DNA of 64,000 bases. Source: Bugula neritina. Lineage: Eukaryota; Bryozoa; Gymnolaemata; Cheilostomatida; Bugulidae. Below the pieces are notes generated by a model, which was given only the letters and a program-made list of their open reading frames with translations, was not told the origin of the DNA and did no database searches. Of the stretch, positions 1-14,269 are shown piece after piece. The position numbers and the translations under genes were made by a program. How positions within the stretch are numbered: the first letter of the stretch is position 1; each line of letters opens with the position of its first letter. The stretch covers positions 27,917,673 to 27,981,672 of the forward strand of contig OZ037766.1 of the NCBI GenBank assembly GCA_964035545.1. Direction: 5' to 3'.

Positions 1-281
1 AAGAAAAGTTAAAATCATTTTATTATTTTGTGCTCAAAAATAAAAATGAAAAAAATTGCAAGTTGTATAATTTAAGATTGTACAAGTTCAAATTCAAAAT
101 GTCTTTTCAAGCATTACAAGAGTTTAAATAGCTTCATTTCGAATTCCTATTACCTGTTTTTAAAAAAAGTGCAAACACGTTATTAAAAATTAAAAACATA
201 TTACGGGTATATGCATGCAATGTGTATTTAAGTTGTAACAGTGAAGTATATATTTGATGATAAGTGAATCCTGGTAACAAA

Positions 282-1936
282 TTAATACCACCCCAACTCA
301 TGCAGAGCAGCGAGTAAATCAAGGTTGTCTCTAATTTGTTGCAACACTCTTTCTGCTTGTTCATAAGCTGCAAAATAGTACTACAAAATTAAAATCAATC
401 ACTTTACATAGATTTAAAAGCTTGCATACAGTGGAAACTATATTCTCATCACAGTGAAAACATAATTATGCTGTATTTTGGTAGCCTGTCTTTTGGACAG
501 TATATTTGATTAGTAAATAGTCTTCCTACTCGTGTGTAAACACATTGGTAGCTATAATATTATTGTTTTTTTTGCTATGTGCGTGCTGTACAATCACAAG
601 CATTATTTAAAAAATTCTATTCAACTAAAGTATTGAATTTATTAAGTAGAGTAATAAATGATGTTTACACTTACTTAGGCAATTTCTAGCTGGTGGATAC
701 CAAATATAACCGTTACAGCATACAACATTAACGTTTGGGCATTCGCCATCTTCTACAATGTAGTTGTAGTCTAAATAGTACTCTGTTGTTGTCCTGTAAT
801 AAAAAATAAAGTGTATCAAAAAACTAAAGTATAAATATTCTTTTAGATAGTTTTTTTAAAGAAAAAACTACACAAATTGACTCTATGTAATTTATATTTT
901 GGTTGTATGCATATGTATGGCACTTGAAAGTTTTTTGACTACTCAGTGTAATTTTCACAGCACAAATACAGCATTTTTTGGCTGATGTATTATTATGACT
1001 TACACTTTTTCATTTCTTTTGGATGTGCACCTCTTCCACCCAAGAAAGCCACATTTAACAGAATTACCTTGTTCAACATACTTGTCAACAATTCTAGCTC
1101 GAACCTGTCAATGAAATATAAATGATGGAGCTGTCTTAGAAATTGATAAATATTGCAAATATGCATACATTTACTATGCATCAAGGCTGCATTCCGAGCT
1201 ATGTGTAGTAAAAAAAAAAATTGTAGAAAATATAAACAAAATGTGACTTACACATTAATTGTCTCTAAAATACTAATTTGTCCAGGTGCAGCAGCTTTCA
1301 TGCTTTATGCTTGGTAAATGATAATACAGGGCATGCAATTAGCAGAACAAACTCACCACTTCTTGTTTTAGATGAACATTAGCAATTGTTTTGTTGCAGC
1401 AGAATTGAGTATTGTTTCTATCTAAATCATTATTGATTATTGATCTTTTTTTTCGAATTTTGCCTTGCAACTGTGCCTAAAAATAAGAATAGTTGAAAGA
1501 TGCAATATAATTTGTATGTGGTTTAGTATTATATGTTGATATGCTACAAAAATTAAATAAAAACAAAAACAAGCAATTTCTTAAAAAAGCTGTGTAATAA
1601 TTTATTTTAAATAAACAAATGAAAAACCAAAATATTGAAATGGCAAAATATTGAAATATTCATTATCTGTTATGTTATACATTGACTACTGATAAAATGT
1701 GCTGTAACAAACAAAACAAAGCTTACCAATGATTTGACGCACTCATTAATAATTTCCTCTGTTTTCTCTTTTGAAAGCAGTGACAAAGCAAAACGAGTTC
1801 CTGCGCTTATGTAATTACCATCTGGTTTTGGTGTAGAAAACCGGCTGATATACCAGCTTCGAGAAAGATACTCTTCTGCATTACCTTGAGCACCAAAGAT
1901 TACTACCAAAGCTAGAGTTATGATTGCCACCTTCAT
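282..1936 (-). CDS. Secreted cysteine-rich protein, paralogue A (5 exons)
   Basis: I do not recognise a named family. Exons join as 1936-1727, 1476-1357, 1104-1004, 793-675 and 367-282; all introns are GT-AG and the phases agree, giving 211 residues. The N-terminus (MKVAIITLALVVIFG...) is a clear signal peptide. Exon 2 starts with a dibasic stretch (KIRKKRS) that could be a furin-type processing site, followed by a CC pair; exon 3 has CGFLGWKRC; exon 4 (119 nt) has CPNVNVVCCNGYIW; the last exon is a short amphipathic helix ending in a TAA stop. Paralogues at 7059-8764 and 26494-29145 share this layout. The conserved Cys pattern implies an extracellular disulphide-bonded protein. Function unknown. 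Confidence 0.75.
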
Positions 1937-3000
1937 CCTTCTCTGAAAAAGACTAAAAAATGCATAAAATAACTAAGAAGGAATTAAATTTATTGCAATT
2001 ACTATAAAGACATTATCGTAAATAAGAACTCTTCAACACTATTTAGACATAACTATAGGTATAAGACATATACTTACTAATTTTAGTGTAACCTCCCAAC
2101 TTGTCCCCCAAGCAAAAAATGTGTGGTGAATTTTCATTCAATAGTTGCTTTATATATACTCGAAAGTTGCTAAATTTGTGCTTATTGTTCTTTTCAGACT
2201 ATTTTGTATAGGCACAATTGATCAAGCGCATTTGCGCATTTTGGATACTATTATCTGATGGCATTATCTATTGAAATTTATTTGGTTCAAATCAGACATT
2301 AAGCGCTTTTTCTACTTTTTTACAATTTATTATAAAATTTTAGAAATAGGCTAATTGTCTAAATTTAAAGGTAGAATATGGGAATGTCAATTATTATGCA
2401 TTTATCAGAGTTTTCAAGTTGATGAAAACTTTCTAAAATTAATTTAGAAGTCACTATAGTAATAGAGTGAAGGCTAAAAAAGCAGCTTCAAAACATGCAT
2501 TTTGCTTTATTTAAATAGTAGACACTTTCTATGATCATATAAATCATAATAAAACAAAGTAAACAACCTAAACATGCTTCCTTTTGCAAATAATTCTCCA
2601 CATATGTCTGGTTTAAAACTTTCCAGTTTACTATTAGGCCTATAATCATTACAAATTGTTTATTTTTTATATATATTATTTATATATATTTTTATTTCTG
2701 CTGTATATTATTAAGAAATACTGAAATCAATTTATTTATACAAAAATAATTAATTATGAAAATATGTTTAAAAGTTTAATCTGTCTTTTAAATGTAAAAA
2801 ATATTTAAAAAAATGAACGATGAAACAATGTTATAACAAGATAGCGCCTTCTTCCTCAAAGTAGGCTCAACTATTGTAAAAAAGTTTAAATATTGTGGTA
2901 GCTTTTTGATATTTGTATTTCTTTTAACACATCAATATTCTCATTTAATTTTACTTGTAATCTCTTTTTCTTTGAGTAAAACAGTTTTGGACTGAAATCA
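1937..3000. other. Intergenic stretch, no gene seen
   Basis: This AT-rich sequence upstream of paralogue A must hold its promoter, but I see no decisive core element. No coding exon with a protein motif was found on either strand. Confidence 0.5.
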
Positions 3001-3009
3001 GCATATGGG

Positions 3010-3230
3010 AATGTTAGGCCCTCCAGTAAGATTCCAAAAATTCAAATATTTCCAGACATTCCAAAAATGACTAATCTTTGGCTGAAAATTGGTAGAAGAT
3101 TCTCGAAGGCATGTTTTCCAGAGTATATAAGGAGGCTAACTCGCAGTGTAGTCTCAGTCTAGAGCTAGAGCTCACCGGATAAAGACCTTACTATTACTAC
3201 AATAAAGCTATCCATCATACATTTCAAGAA
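3010..3230 (+). promoter_or_regulatory. Probable solo LTR or heat-shock-type promoter
   Basis: A perfect three-unit heat-shock element (GAA at 3095, TTC at 3100, GAA at 3105, exactly 5 bp apart) lies just upstream of a TATA box (tatataagg, 3124-3132). A polyadenylation-like aataaa follows near 3201. The block starts with TGTTAGG and ends near TTTCA, which suits a solo LTR (promoter, short R region, poly(A) signal), but I found no clear target-site duplication and no internal region. Confidence 0.4.
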
Positions 3231-3329
3231 CCTCTCTCATATCTCTAGTAGACTTAAGGAGTTATTTTCTACGTTTATCTTTCCTGAAACAACAAAACTA
3301 CTGCAACTATATGTTTTAGATAAATTAAA

Positions 3330-4870
3330 GAAAGCAGTAGTCAAGAAAATTTATGTATAGTTATTAGTATTAGTCACTCAACTGAAAAGTTTTGCTGAAA
3401 TGATAAATTGTTTTGCATATATGATCAAACTAAAACTCATGAAGAGTTAATAAAAAGTTGTCAGTCAAGAAAGAAGTTCCAATAAATGTTTACAAATAAA
3501 ACTCACAATCTTAGTATTATGAGAAATTTTCAGACTACACATTTACAATCAATTTAAAAGGTCTCAAACAATGCTAAGTTTTGCATAAGCAATTTCATGA
3601 AAATAGTGCTCTAAAAGTTTAGGAACTTTAAATTGTATTATATAGATTCATTCTTTATATAATTATCATATATGAAATTATTGTGTTTCTTTCTTGCTTT
3701 AACCTAAGTATTTTATAGAAGAAGAAGAGAAATGGATTTTGAAAACCTGTACACTTTAAGGGCTAACAAGAATGTATCAGTCAACAAGGAAGCTTTAACA
3801 AATATTTTATAGAATAAAACACATACTCTTATCTCGTTGATAAATCTTAGTCCTACATTTTATCCACCAAGTCAAATAGTTTCAAACCTTTTGAGGTTTT
3901 GCCAAGACATTTGCATTCATAGAAATCATGCCATACAAAGTATAAAGGCTATAAGAGTTCAAACATGCATATATGTGTAGATCTAATTCTAAGCACTGCA
4001 TATATAAGGAATTTTAGTTGTTTTGGTTCCTTCTTGTTGTAGTCTGAGTTCTTATTGAATAAAAATAGAAATGCATTTGAAAGCTTATATTCATTAGAGA
4101 CTAATCACAAAAGTGTTATGAGCCAAGAAAGAAAGTTCTATTTGATATTTTTATAGAATAAATTCACAATCTTATCTTTTTGATAAATCTCAGTCCTACA
4201 TTTTATCCACCAAATCAAATCATTTCAAACTTTGCGAAGTTCTGTCAAAAATATTTGTATTCATAGAAATCATGTCATACAAAGTAAAGGTTATAGAATT
4301 TGAATCATACATACATAGATCTAATCTTAAGTACCATATAAAGATTCTTAGTTATTTTAGTTCCTTCTTGATTTAACCTGAGTTCTTATAAAATAAAAAC
4401 AGAAATACATCTTTCAAGCCCACATTATCAAACTAACACCAGTGATGGGTTGATAACATTGTGTCATGAGCCAAGAAGGAAGTTCTTTTATATAAATATT
4501 TTATCTCTTTGATGAATCTCAGTGCTAAATTTTATTCACTAATTCAAATGATTTTAAACTTTGCTAAATTTTGCTTAAATAAATTCCTAAAAGTCACGCC
4601 ATACAGAGTTAAAAGATTTTAAACGTGTGTTTATTGATTTATTCTTAAGTACCATACACTGAGTTTTAGTCTTATGTTTTCTTCAATTGCTTCATCCTAG
4701 GTTTTTTATAGCATTAGAAATAGAAATTACATTGCAGTTAATATTCTATCAGTATATATATATATAACATGCCAGCCAAAGAGGAAGTTTTATAAATGAC
4801 GCATTTATAAAATGAATAATAAATCTTCTCTTTTTGATAAGTTTCAGTCCTGCATATTTTTATTACGATT
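3330..4870 (-). repeat. ~355-bp satellite family, inverted block
   Basis: Several diverged units recur here in the opposite orientation to those at 14270-19060. Landmarks of each unit are the reverse complements of 'acttccttcttggc', 'gaaggaaccaaaa', 'tttgtatgaaatgatttc' and 'ggtggataaaatgtagga'. No coding capacity is visible. Confidence 0.8.
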
Positions 4871-5298
4871 ATCAAGGGGTATTTATAGATTCAAGCTATA
4901 AATTACTTCGCTAAAATATGTTAATACACAATCAGAATGGTCAACATATAAACTATCTAAATTAAAAATGTATTCTGCCAAAACCTTTGTCATTATAATT
5001 ATATACTTGATATACACCTTACAGAAACTATTCATTACAACAGCTATAGAATACTAATATATATCTTTATGAAGTGCACAAAGACTATTTCCAAAGTTAG
5101 ACAAAAAAACTTTAATATTCTTAATTATTCAATTTTGTGCTAAGTTATTGTATCATGTTATATATTCTTGTTCTTATGATTTTTAAGATACTATTTATGT
5201 TGATATAATGATTGAAAAATATTAAAATAAATTAAGTTTGAGATGTTTCCTGAGTATACCAATTAATATTTTGGCTTGCTCATATAATTTCAAAGTTA

Positions 5299-5510
5299 AG
5301 GGAGCAGCCGTGGTCTAGGGGTTAGAGCGTTCGCTTTGTGAACACGAAGTTGTGGGTTCAAACCCCGACAAAGGCCATTGGTGATGTTAGGAAGAGCATC
5401 CAGTCATAATTGCTCCTGTGCCTCATTTGAACATGTCCTTAGCCCGTTCTAACAAAAACCCTTTCCATCAGGGGTTTCTCACAGGGATAGCGACTATAAA
5501 CTTGCGTGAG
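5299..5510 (+). mobile_element. tRNA-derived SINE with target-site duplication
   Basis: The head resembles a tRNA with an A box (gtggtctaggggttagagc) and a B box (gggttcaaacccc), followed by a tRNA-unrelated body containing 'aggaagagcatccagtc'. An 18-bp direct repeat, catataattt(c/t)aaagtta, flanks it at 5281-5298 and 5511-5528 with one mismatch, as expected for LINE-mediated insertion. It is not a functional tRNA gene, because the acceptor stem does not close. Two related minus-strand copies lie at 53607-53795 and 55073-55270. Confidence 0.85.
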
Positions 5511-5528
5511 CATATAATTTTAAAGTTA

Positions 5529-7058
5529 CCAAATTGACGTGGGTTCATACATTGGTTTTGCTAACAACACTTCATATTGTAACTTTAGTAGTGTCTATAT
5601 ATATATATATATATTACTACATATATTACTACATATTTATTATTTTTAAATAAATGTAGTACTTCATACACAAAAGTTATGTTACCTTGTTTAGTATAGT
5701 AGTCATGATAATAATATATAGTTAACTTTTCTAAAATATATAATATTCATACCTTTATATTAACTCAAGTCACCGGCAAAATTTTCTACAAGCGGCTTTG
5801 AATCATTATACACCTTATCTAACTTCAATAGGCTGTATTGTGTAATTCTTAACATTTCATTGGACTAAAAATATTTAAAATTAGGACTAGTTGAAAGCTA
5901 GTTCAATTATCTGAACAAGCAGGTAAGAGTATGCAGCAAACTTTTTTATTCTAAAGTGTTCTGCTGAGTGTTTATTATACCTCTTATAAATCACTTAGTT
6001 TTTATAAAAAATGTTTTCAATCATGCAGTTGTGGTTTGGTGTCTAAGCTATAAGAAAACATAAAAAGTAATTGCGTTCAACATATGTAGGGTGCATACCT
6101 AAATATTTGATTTTTGTTTTAATATTATTACTTCAAACATATATATGTTGACAATTTGAATTTGTACAAATTGTTTTATTGAAATTAAGCTTACTTATGA
6201 GTTATGCCGGGACATACCTGAAAAACATAATTCAAAGCATGATCATCAGCAGTTCATCATTTCTGTTAAAATTTTTTTGGAAACGTGTAAAATTATAAAA
6301 AAAATTGACTTCAATATAAATGTACAACAAATCTTTTGTATTAGTTTAATATTGTCTCATCAGATTTTGCTTCTGAAGTGTAAGCCTCACTATACTACAG
6401 AGTTTGCTTGTTTTATAACAGTATAGTATGATATTTATTATTATTAGATTATTAGATTTATAGATGCAGTATAATTATATGGTAAATATGTATTTTTTCA
6501 AATGTTCTGTTTTTTCATAATATTTTTATTTCATATAGAAAAACTAGATTTTACAAACATATAAAGTCACTATCTTATTAGGCTGTTATTTTCAATAACG
6601 AGATAGTAACTAGAGTGGTATAAAATAAAAAATTGACTTAAGAAAAAAGATATAAATCAAATTATTACCTATTATTTGTATCCTTTATTGTTCAAATGAC
6701 CACTCATATAGTACCCCCACCAATTATTTAGATTGCTTTTATTATAAAATATTATATACTATTAAAATAGTTTGTTTGTGCTTTTTTGCTAGAAATGACT
6801 GGAAAATTTTTTTTTATAAAAAACTGTTCTTTTATTAGGTAGGTTTGTAATACAATTTAATTGAAAAAACAAATTTTTATTGCATTTGATTGTTTTAAAA
6901 AGTCAACGTTGCAATAATTAGTTATGTAAATAAAACCTCTATTGAAGTTAGCTTTAAGGCTTTTAAAGTTTAAAAAATACACAATTTCTTTTTAATTGCC
7001 AGAATAATAATCAATTATGCAAAATATAACCTTGTATTTGGTTTGTTTTATTAAAGTC
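5529..7058. other. Intergenic stretch, no gene seen
   Basis: AT-rich sequence with a short (TA)n at about 5597-5614. No protein-like exon, RNA gene or mobile element was recognised. The 3' end must contain the promoter or 5' UTR of paralogue B. Confidence 0.5.
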
Positions 7059-8764
<1,706 letters not shown>

Positions 8765-9370
8765 ACAGCAAAAATTTTCCAACATTGAAAATGTAACATC
8801 ATCTAATAATAATAATTTATGCTAACTACATATACTGCTAAATTTACTAATGCTAAAAAAATAATATATTATTAGGTTAATTATACTAATATTGTGACAG
8901 ATGAATAACTACAAAAGAAAATTTGAATTTAGTTCAAACTTCAAGTAAGTTGTGCTGAAACATTTGGATACAAAAAACTATAAATAATAATACAGACAAA
9001 TAACTGAAACTAATGTTATGTAAAATTTTTCATTGTAACCAGTAATTGAGCTTTTTGTTATAGGATATATCCTCTTTTCTTTTTGAATACAATTTTATGT
9101 ATCCTATGAAATAATAAAACAATGCAATTTTAAAATTCAAAACCTATTTAGTTACTGTCAAAAACTTGAAATAAGCAAAAGTAATTAGATTTATACTGAG
9201 CATTATTGTTGGTTTGGATAGTTAAGATCTTTATGCTTTCTTTTAAAAAAAATACCATAAAAGCTGATGAACATAAGCATACATTATATACTTAAATTGG
9301 TAGTGCATGCGAAGTAACTACCTGAACTTGGTTAAACTATAGTATCATCAAATTTTGTTTGCTATAAATA
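8765..9370. other. 3' flank of paralogue B, no gene seen
   Basis: AT-rich sequence between the stop of paralogue B and the minisatellite. An aataaaac-type poly(A) signal is possible near 9110. Nothing else was recognised. Confidence 0.45.
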
Positions 9371-12300
9371 AAATTATATGGTAAACTACTGAAATATACT
9401 TTAACACATTGAAAAATACTGCAACATACTGAAATATACTGTAACACACTGAAATATACTGCAACATAGTGACATACACTGTAAGATACTGAAATATACT
9501 GCAACATACTGAAATACACTGCTACATACTGAAATATACTGCAACATACTGCAACACACTGCAACATACTGAAATGCACTGCATCACACTGAAATACACT
9601 GCAAAATACTACAACATACTGAAATACACTGTAACATATTGAATTACACTGCAACACATTGAAATATACTGCAACATACCGAAATATATGGTAAACTACT
9701 GAAATATACTGCGACACATTGCAACATACTGTAACATACTGAAATATGCTGTAGCACACTGAAATGCACTGCAACACATTGAAATATACTGCAACATACC
9801 GAAATATATGGTAAACTACTGAAATATACTGCGACACATTGCAACATACTGTAACATACTGAAATATGCTGTAGCACACTGAAATGCACTGCACCACACT
9901 GAAATACACTGCAAAATACTACAACATACTGAAATACACTGTAACATATTGAATTACACTGCAACACATTGAAATATACTGCAACATACCGAAATATATG
10001 GTAAACTACTGAAATATACTGCGACACATTGCAACATACTCTAACATACTGAATTATGCTGTAGCACACTGAAATGCACTGCAACTCACTGAAATATACT
10101 GTAACATACTGAAACACACTGCAAAATACTAGAACATAGTGAAATACATTGCAACGCATTGAAATATACTGCAACATACCTAAATATACGGTAATATACT
10201 GAATTATACTCTAACACATTGAAAAAGACTGCAACATACTGAAATACGCCGCAAAGTACTACAATATACTGCAACACACTGAAATATGCTGTAGCACACT
10301 GAAATATACTGCAACACATTGAAATATACAGCAACATACTGAAATATACTGCGACACATTGCAATATACTGCGACATACTGAAATATGCTGTAGCATACT
10401 GAATTACACTGCAACATACTGAAATACCCCGCTACATACTGAATTAAACTGCAACATACTGAAATACAATGTAATATACTGAACTACACTGCAACACACT
10501 GCAACATACTGAAATAAGCTGTAACATATTGAAATACACTGCAACACATTGAAATATACTGCAACATAACAAAATAATTATATGGTAAACTACTGAAATA
10601 TACTTTAACACATTGAAAAATACTGCAACATACTGAAATATACTGTAACACACTGAAATATACTGCAACATAGTGACATACACTGTAAGATACTGAAATA
10701 TACTGCAACATACTGAAATACACTGCTACATACTGAAATATACTGCAACATACTGCAACACACTGCAACATACTGAAATGCACTGCATCACACTGAAATA
10801 CACTGCAAAATACTACAACATACTGAAATACACTGTAACATATTGAATTACACTGCAACACATTGAAATATACTGCAACATACCGAAATATATGGTAAAC
10901 TACTGAAATATACTGCGACACATTGCAACATACTGTAACATACTGAAATATGCTGTAGCACACTGAAATGCACTGCAACTCACTGAAATATACTGTAACA
11001 TACTGAAATACACCGCAAAATACTAGAACATAGTGAAATACACTGCAACACATTGAAATATACTGCAACATACCTAAATATACGGTAATATACTGAATTA
11101 TACTCTAACACATTGAAAAAGACTGCAACATACTGAAACATACTGCAAGAAACTGCAACATACTGAAATACGCCGCAAAATACTACAATATACTGCAACA
11201 CACTGAAATATGCTGTAGCACACTGAAATTTACTGCAACTCACTGAAATATACTGCAACATTTTGAAATACACTGCTACATACTGAAATATACTGCAACA
11301 CATTGAAATATACAGCAACATACTGAAATATACTGCGACACATTGCAATATACTGCGACATACTGAAATATGCTGTAGCATACTGAAATACACTGCAACA
11401 TACTGAAATACCCTGCTACATACTGAAATAAACTGCAACATACTGAAATACAATGTAATATACTGAACTACACTGCAACATACTGCAACATACTGAAATA
11501 CGCTGTAACATATTGAAATACACTGCAACACATTGAAACATACTGCAACATAACAAAATATATGGTAAACTACTGAAATATACTTTAACACATTGAAAAA
11601 TACTGCAACATACTGAAATATACTGTAACACACTGAAATATACTGCAACATACTGACATACACTGTAGGATATTGAAAAATACTGCAACATACCTAAATA
11701 CACTGTAACATATTGAAATACACTGCAACACATTGAAATATACTGCAACGTACCGAAATATACTGCAACATACTGCAACATACTGAAATACACTGAAACA
11801 TACAGAAATACACTGCAAAATACTACAACATATTGAAATACACCGCAAGACATTGAAATATACTGCAACATACCTAAATATACGGTAATATACTGAAATA
11901 TACTGTAACACATTGAAAAATACTGCAACATACTGAAATATACTGCAAGATCCTGCAACATACTGAAATACGCCGCAAAATACTACAACATACTGAAATA
12001 CACTGTAACATATTGAAATACACTGCAACACATTGAAATATACTGCAACGTACCGAAATGTATGGTAAACTACTGAAATATACTGTAACACGTTGAACAA
12101 TACTGCAACATACTGAAATACACTGCTACATACTGAAATATACTGCAACATACTTCAACACACTGCAACATACTGAAATGCACTGCACCACACTGAAATA
12201 CACTGCAAAATACTACAACATACTGAAATACACTGTAACATATTGAATTACACTGCAACACATTGAAATATACTGCAACATGCCGAAATATATGGTAAAC

Positions 12301-12940
12301 TACTGAAATATACTGCGACACATTGCAACATACTCTAACATACTGAATTATGCTGTAGCACACTGAAATGCACTGCAAATCACTGAAATATACTGTAACA
12401 TACTGAAACACACTGCAAAATACTAGAACATAGTGAAATACACTGCAACGCATTGAAATATACTGCAACATACCTAAATATACGGTAATATACTGAATTA
12501 TACTCTAACACATTGAAAAAGACTGCAACATACTGAAATATACTGCAAGAAACTGCAACATACTGAAATACGCCGCAAAGTACTACAATATACTGCAACA
12601 CACTGAAATATGCTGTAGCACACTGAAATTTACTGCAACTCACTGAAATACACTGCTACATACTGAAATATACTGCAACACATTGAAATATACAGCAACA
12701 TACTGAAATATACTGCAACACATTGCAATATACTGCGACATACTGAAATATGCTGTAGCATACTGAATTACACTGCAACATACTGAAATACCCTGCTACA
12801 TACTGAATTAAACTGCAACATACTGAAATACAATGTAATATACTGAACTACACTGCAACACACTGCAACATACTGAAATACGCTGTAACATATTGAAATA
12901 CACTGCAACACATTGAAATATACTGCAACATAACAAAATA
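9371..12940. repeat. 10/20-bp minisatellite with higher-order repeats
   Basis: About 3.6 kb built from 10-bp words, chiefly 'gaaatatact' alternating with 'gcaacatact'. Larger blocks starting 'tatggtaaactactgaaata' recur (near 9376, 9687, 9807, 9997, 10574, 10890, 11562, 12060 and 12293), and segments of about 1.2 kb and 1.0 kb are near-copies of one another, so this is a higher-order array. The period lacks stop codons on the minus strand, so long ORFs of the type YISVCCSIFQYVAVYF appear; I treat these as by-products. Confidence 0.95.
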
Positions 12941-13192
12941 TGTGACCCAGGCAGTCAGAAAAGCACTTTGTGACAAAATTCACATTTTTAGTTAATGCTT
13001 GATTCTTATTTGCCTCTTTATACTGATTGATTTGCAGTTTAAATTTTTGAAATCGGACTACTATTATAATAGTGGTCCGATTTCAAAAATTTAAAGTGCA
13101 AATCAATCAGTATAAAGAGGCAAATAAGAATCAAGCATTAACTAAAAATGTGAATTTTGTCACAAAGTGCTTTTCTGACTGCCTGGGTCACA
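12941..13192. mobile_element. Palindromic (fold-back) MITE
   Basis: A near-perfect 252-bp inverted repeat with termini TGTGACCCAGGCAGTCAG and its complement and almost no loop (centre near 13066). It abuts the end of the minisatellite. It has no coding capacity, so it is probably a non-autonomous fold-back DNA element. The target duplication is unclear in this AT-rich context. Confidence 0.8.
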
Positions 13193-14269
13193 AATACTTA
13201 AATTAGCAGCTTTTTACATAAATGTCTTTTAATAAAAATGTATCTATTTAGGATCCTATAACATCAACAATGACATTTCTCAAAATATCTAAAATTTGAA
13301 ATGTTTAAATTGAAACTAAAGAATTTGCATTAATTATTTACAATTGCGCTAAAAAGAGGACATTTGAAATTAAAAGAAAAGAATGAAAAAGTGATTTTTA
13401 CTAAACTTAGATAATTTTCGTTACTGTTCTTTAATATTATAGTTTTGTAAGCAAATGCTTCAATGTTTTGTTGACCTTGAGAAATTTCATTTAAAATAAT
13501 TGAATGCATGCAAAAAAAGTTGATGACAAAAATTAAACTGACAGACTATTATTTGTCATATTTCAAAGTTTAAACAAAAATCGGTTTTGTGCAAAGAAAT
13601 AATAAATTGAAGATTTTCAGTCATGTGTCTAATTCAGTTTTATTACCATAAAAGCCAACTTTGTAAAAAAAAGTTGAAAATGATTAGCTTTTAATACGTT
13701 TAGATTATTTTCTACAGAAGAGAGTAAAATATTTTATAGCTTTGCTGTGTACAATTTTAAAAAAAGTGGCTTAAAGCATAAAAATTGATGTTGGCAGTTT
13801 CCATTGTTTACTAATTTAGCAAACATGGTGTTCCTATGGAATATTATATTTAGGCAGAGTGGCACATAGTATAAAATTGATTGAATTTGAATTTATCAAG
13901 ATACAATTTTGTGACCAATTCAAAAAACTCTCTTAAGTAGCATGAAACTAAAACATTTTTTAAATGCAGATTTATTTTAGATTTACTACTCCGACTGCAG
14001 AAAGGCACGATTCCGTGCTTCAGTCCACAAAACCTGTTTTTGGGATTTTCTTCTTTATCTATAATTATCCGAGCGTTAACATAAATTTAGTCTTGAGATT
14101 TATCATGAAGACAACATCCATTGACTTCATAGCCTTTTAGACTTACAAGACAAATTGTTACCAAGTAAAAACACAAAATTACTTCTTTTAGCAGAATTGT
14201 TCACTTTGTGAAACTATTTGCCCTAATCTGTAAGATCAGGTTTGTGATTTGTTTTATGAAATCATTATA
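13193..14269. other. Intergenic stretch, no gene seen
   Basis: AT-rich sequence between the fold-back element and the satellite. No exon, RNA gene or repeat boundary was recognised. Confidence 0.45.

Noticed and set aside
1240-1310. An extra exon in paralogue A
   Set aside because: The open segment (APGQISILETINV) is tempting, but no acceptor gives the right phase, whereas the exons at 1357-1476 and 1004-1104 join directly.
5299-5372. A tRNA gene
   Set aside because: A and B boxes are present, but the acceptor stem does not pair, a SINE body follows, and an 18-bp target duplication flanks the whole unit.
9337-12643. Ten long minus-strand ORFs of up to 227 residues with YISVCCSIFQYVAVYF-type repeats
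   Set aside because: They follow the 10-bp minisatellite period, overlap in several frames and have no domain or splice context. They are by-products of a stop-poor repeat.
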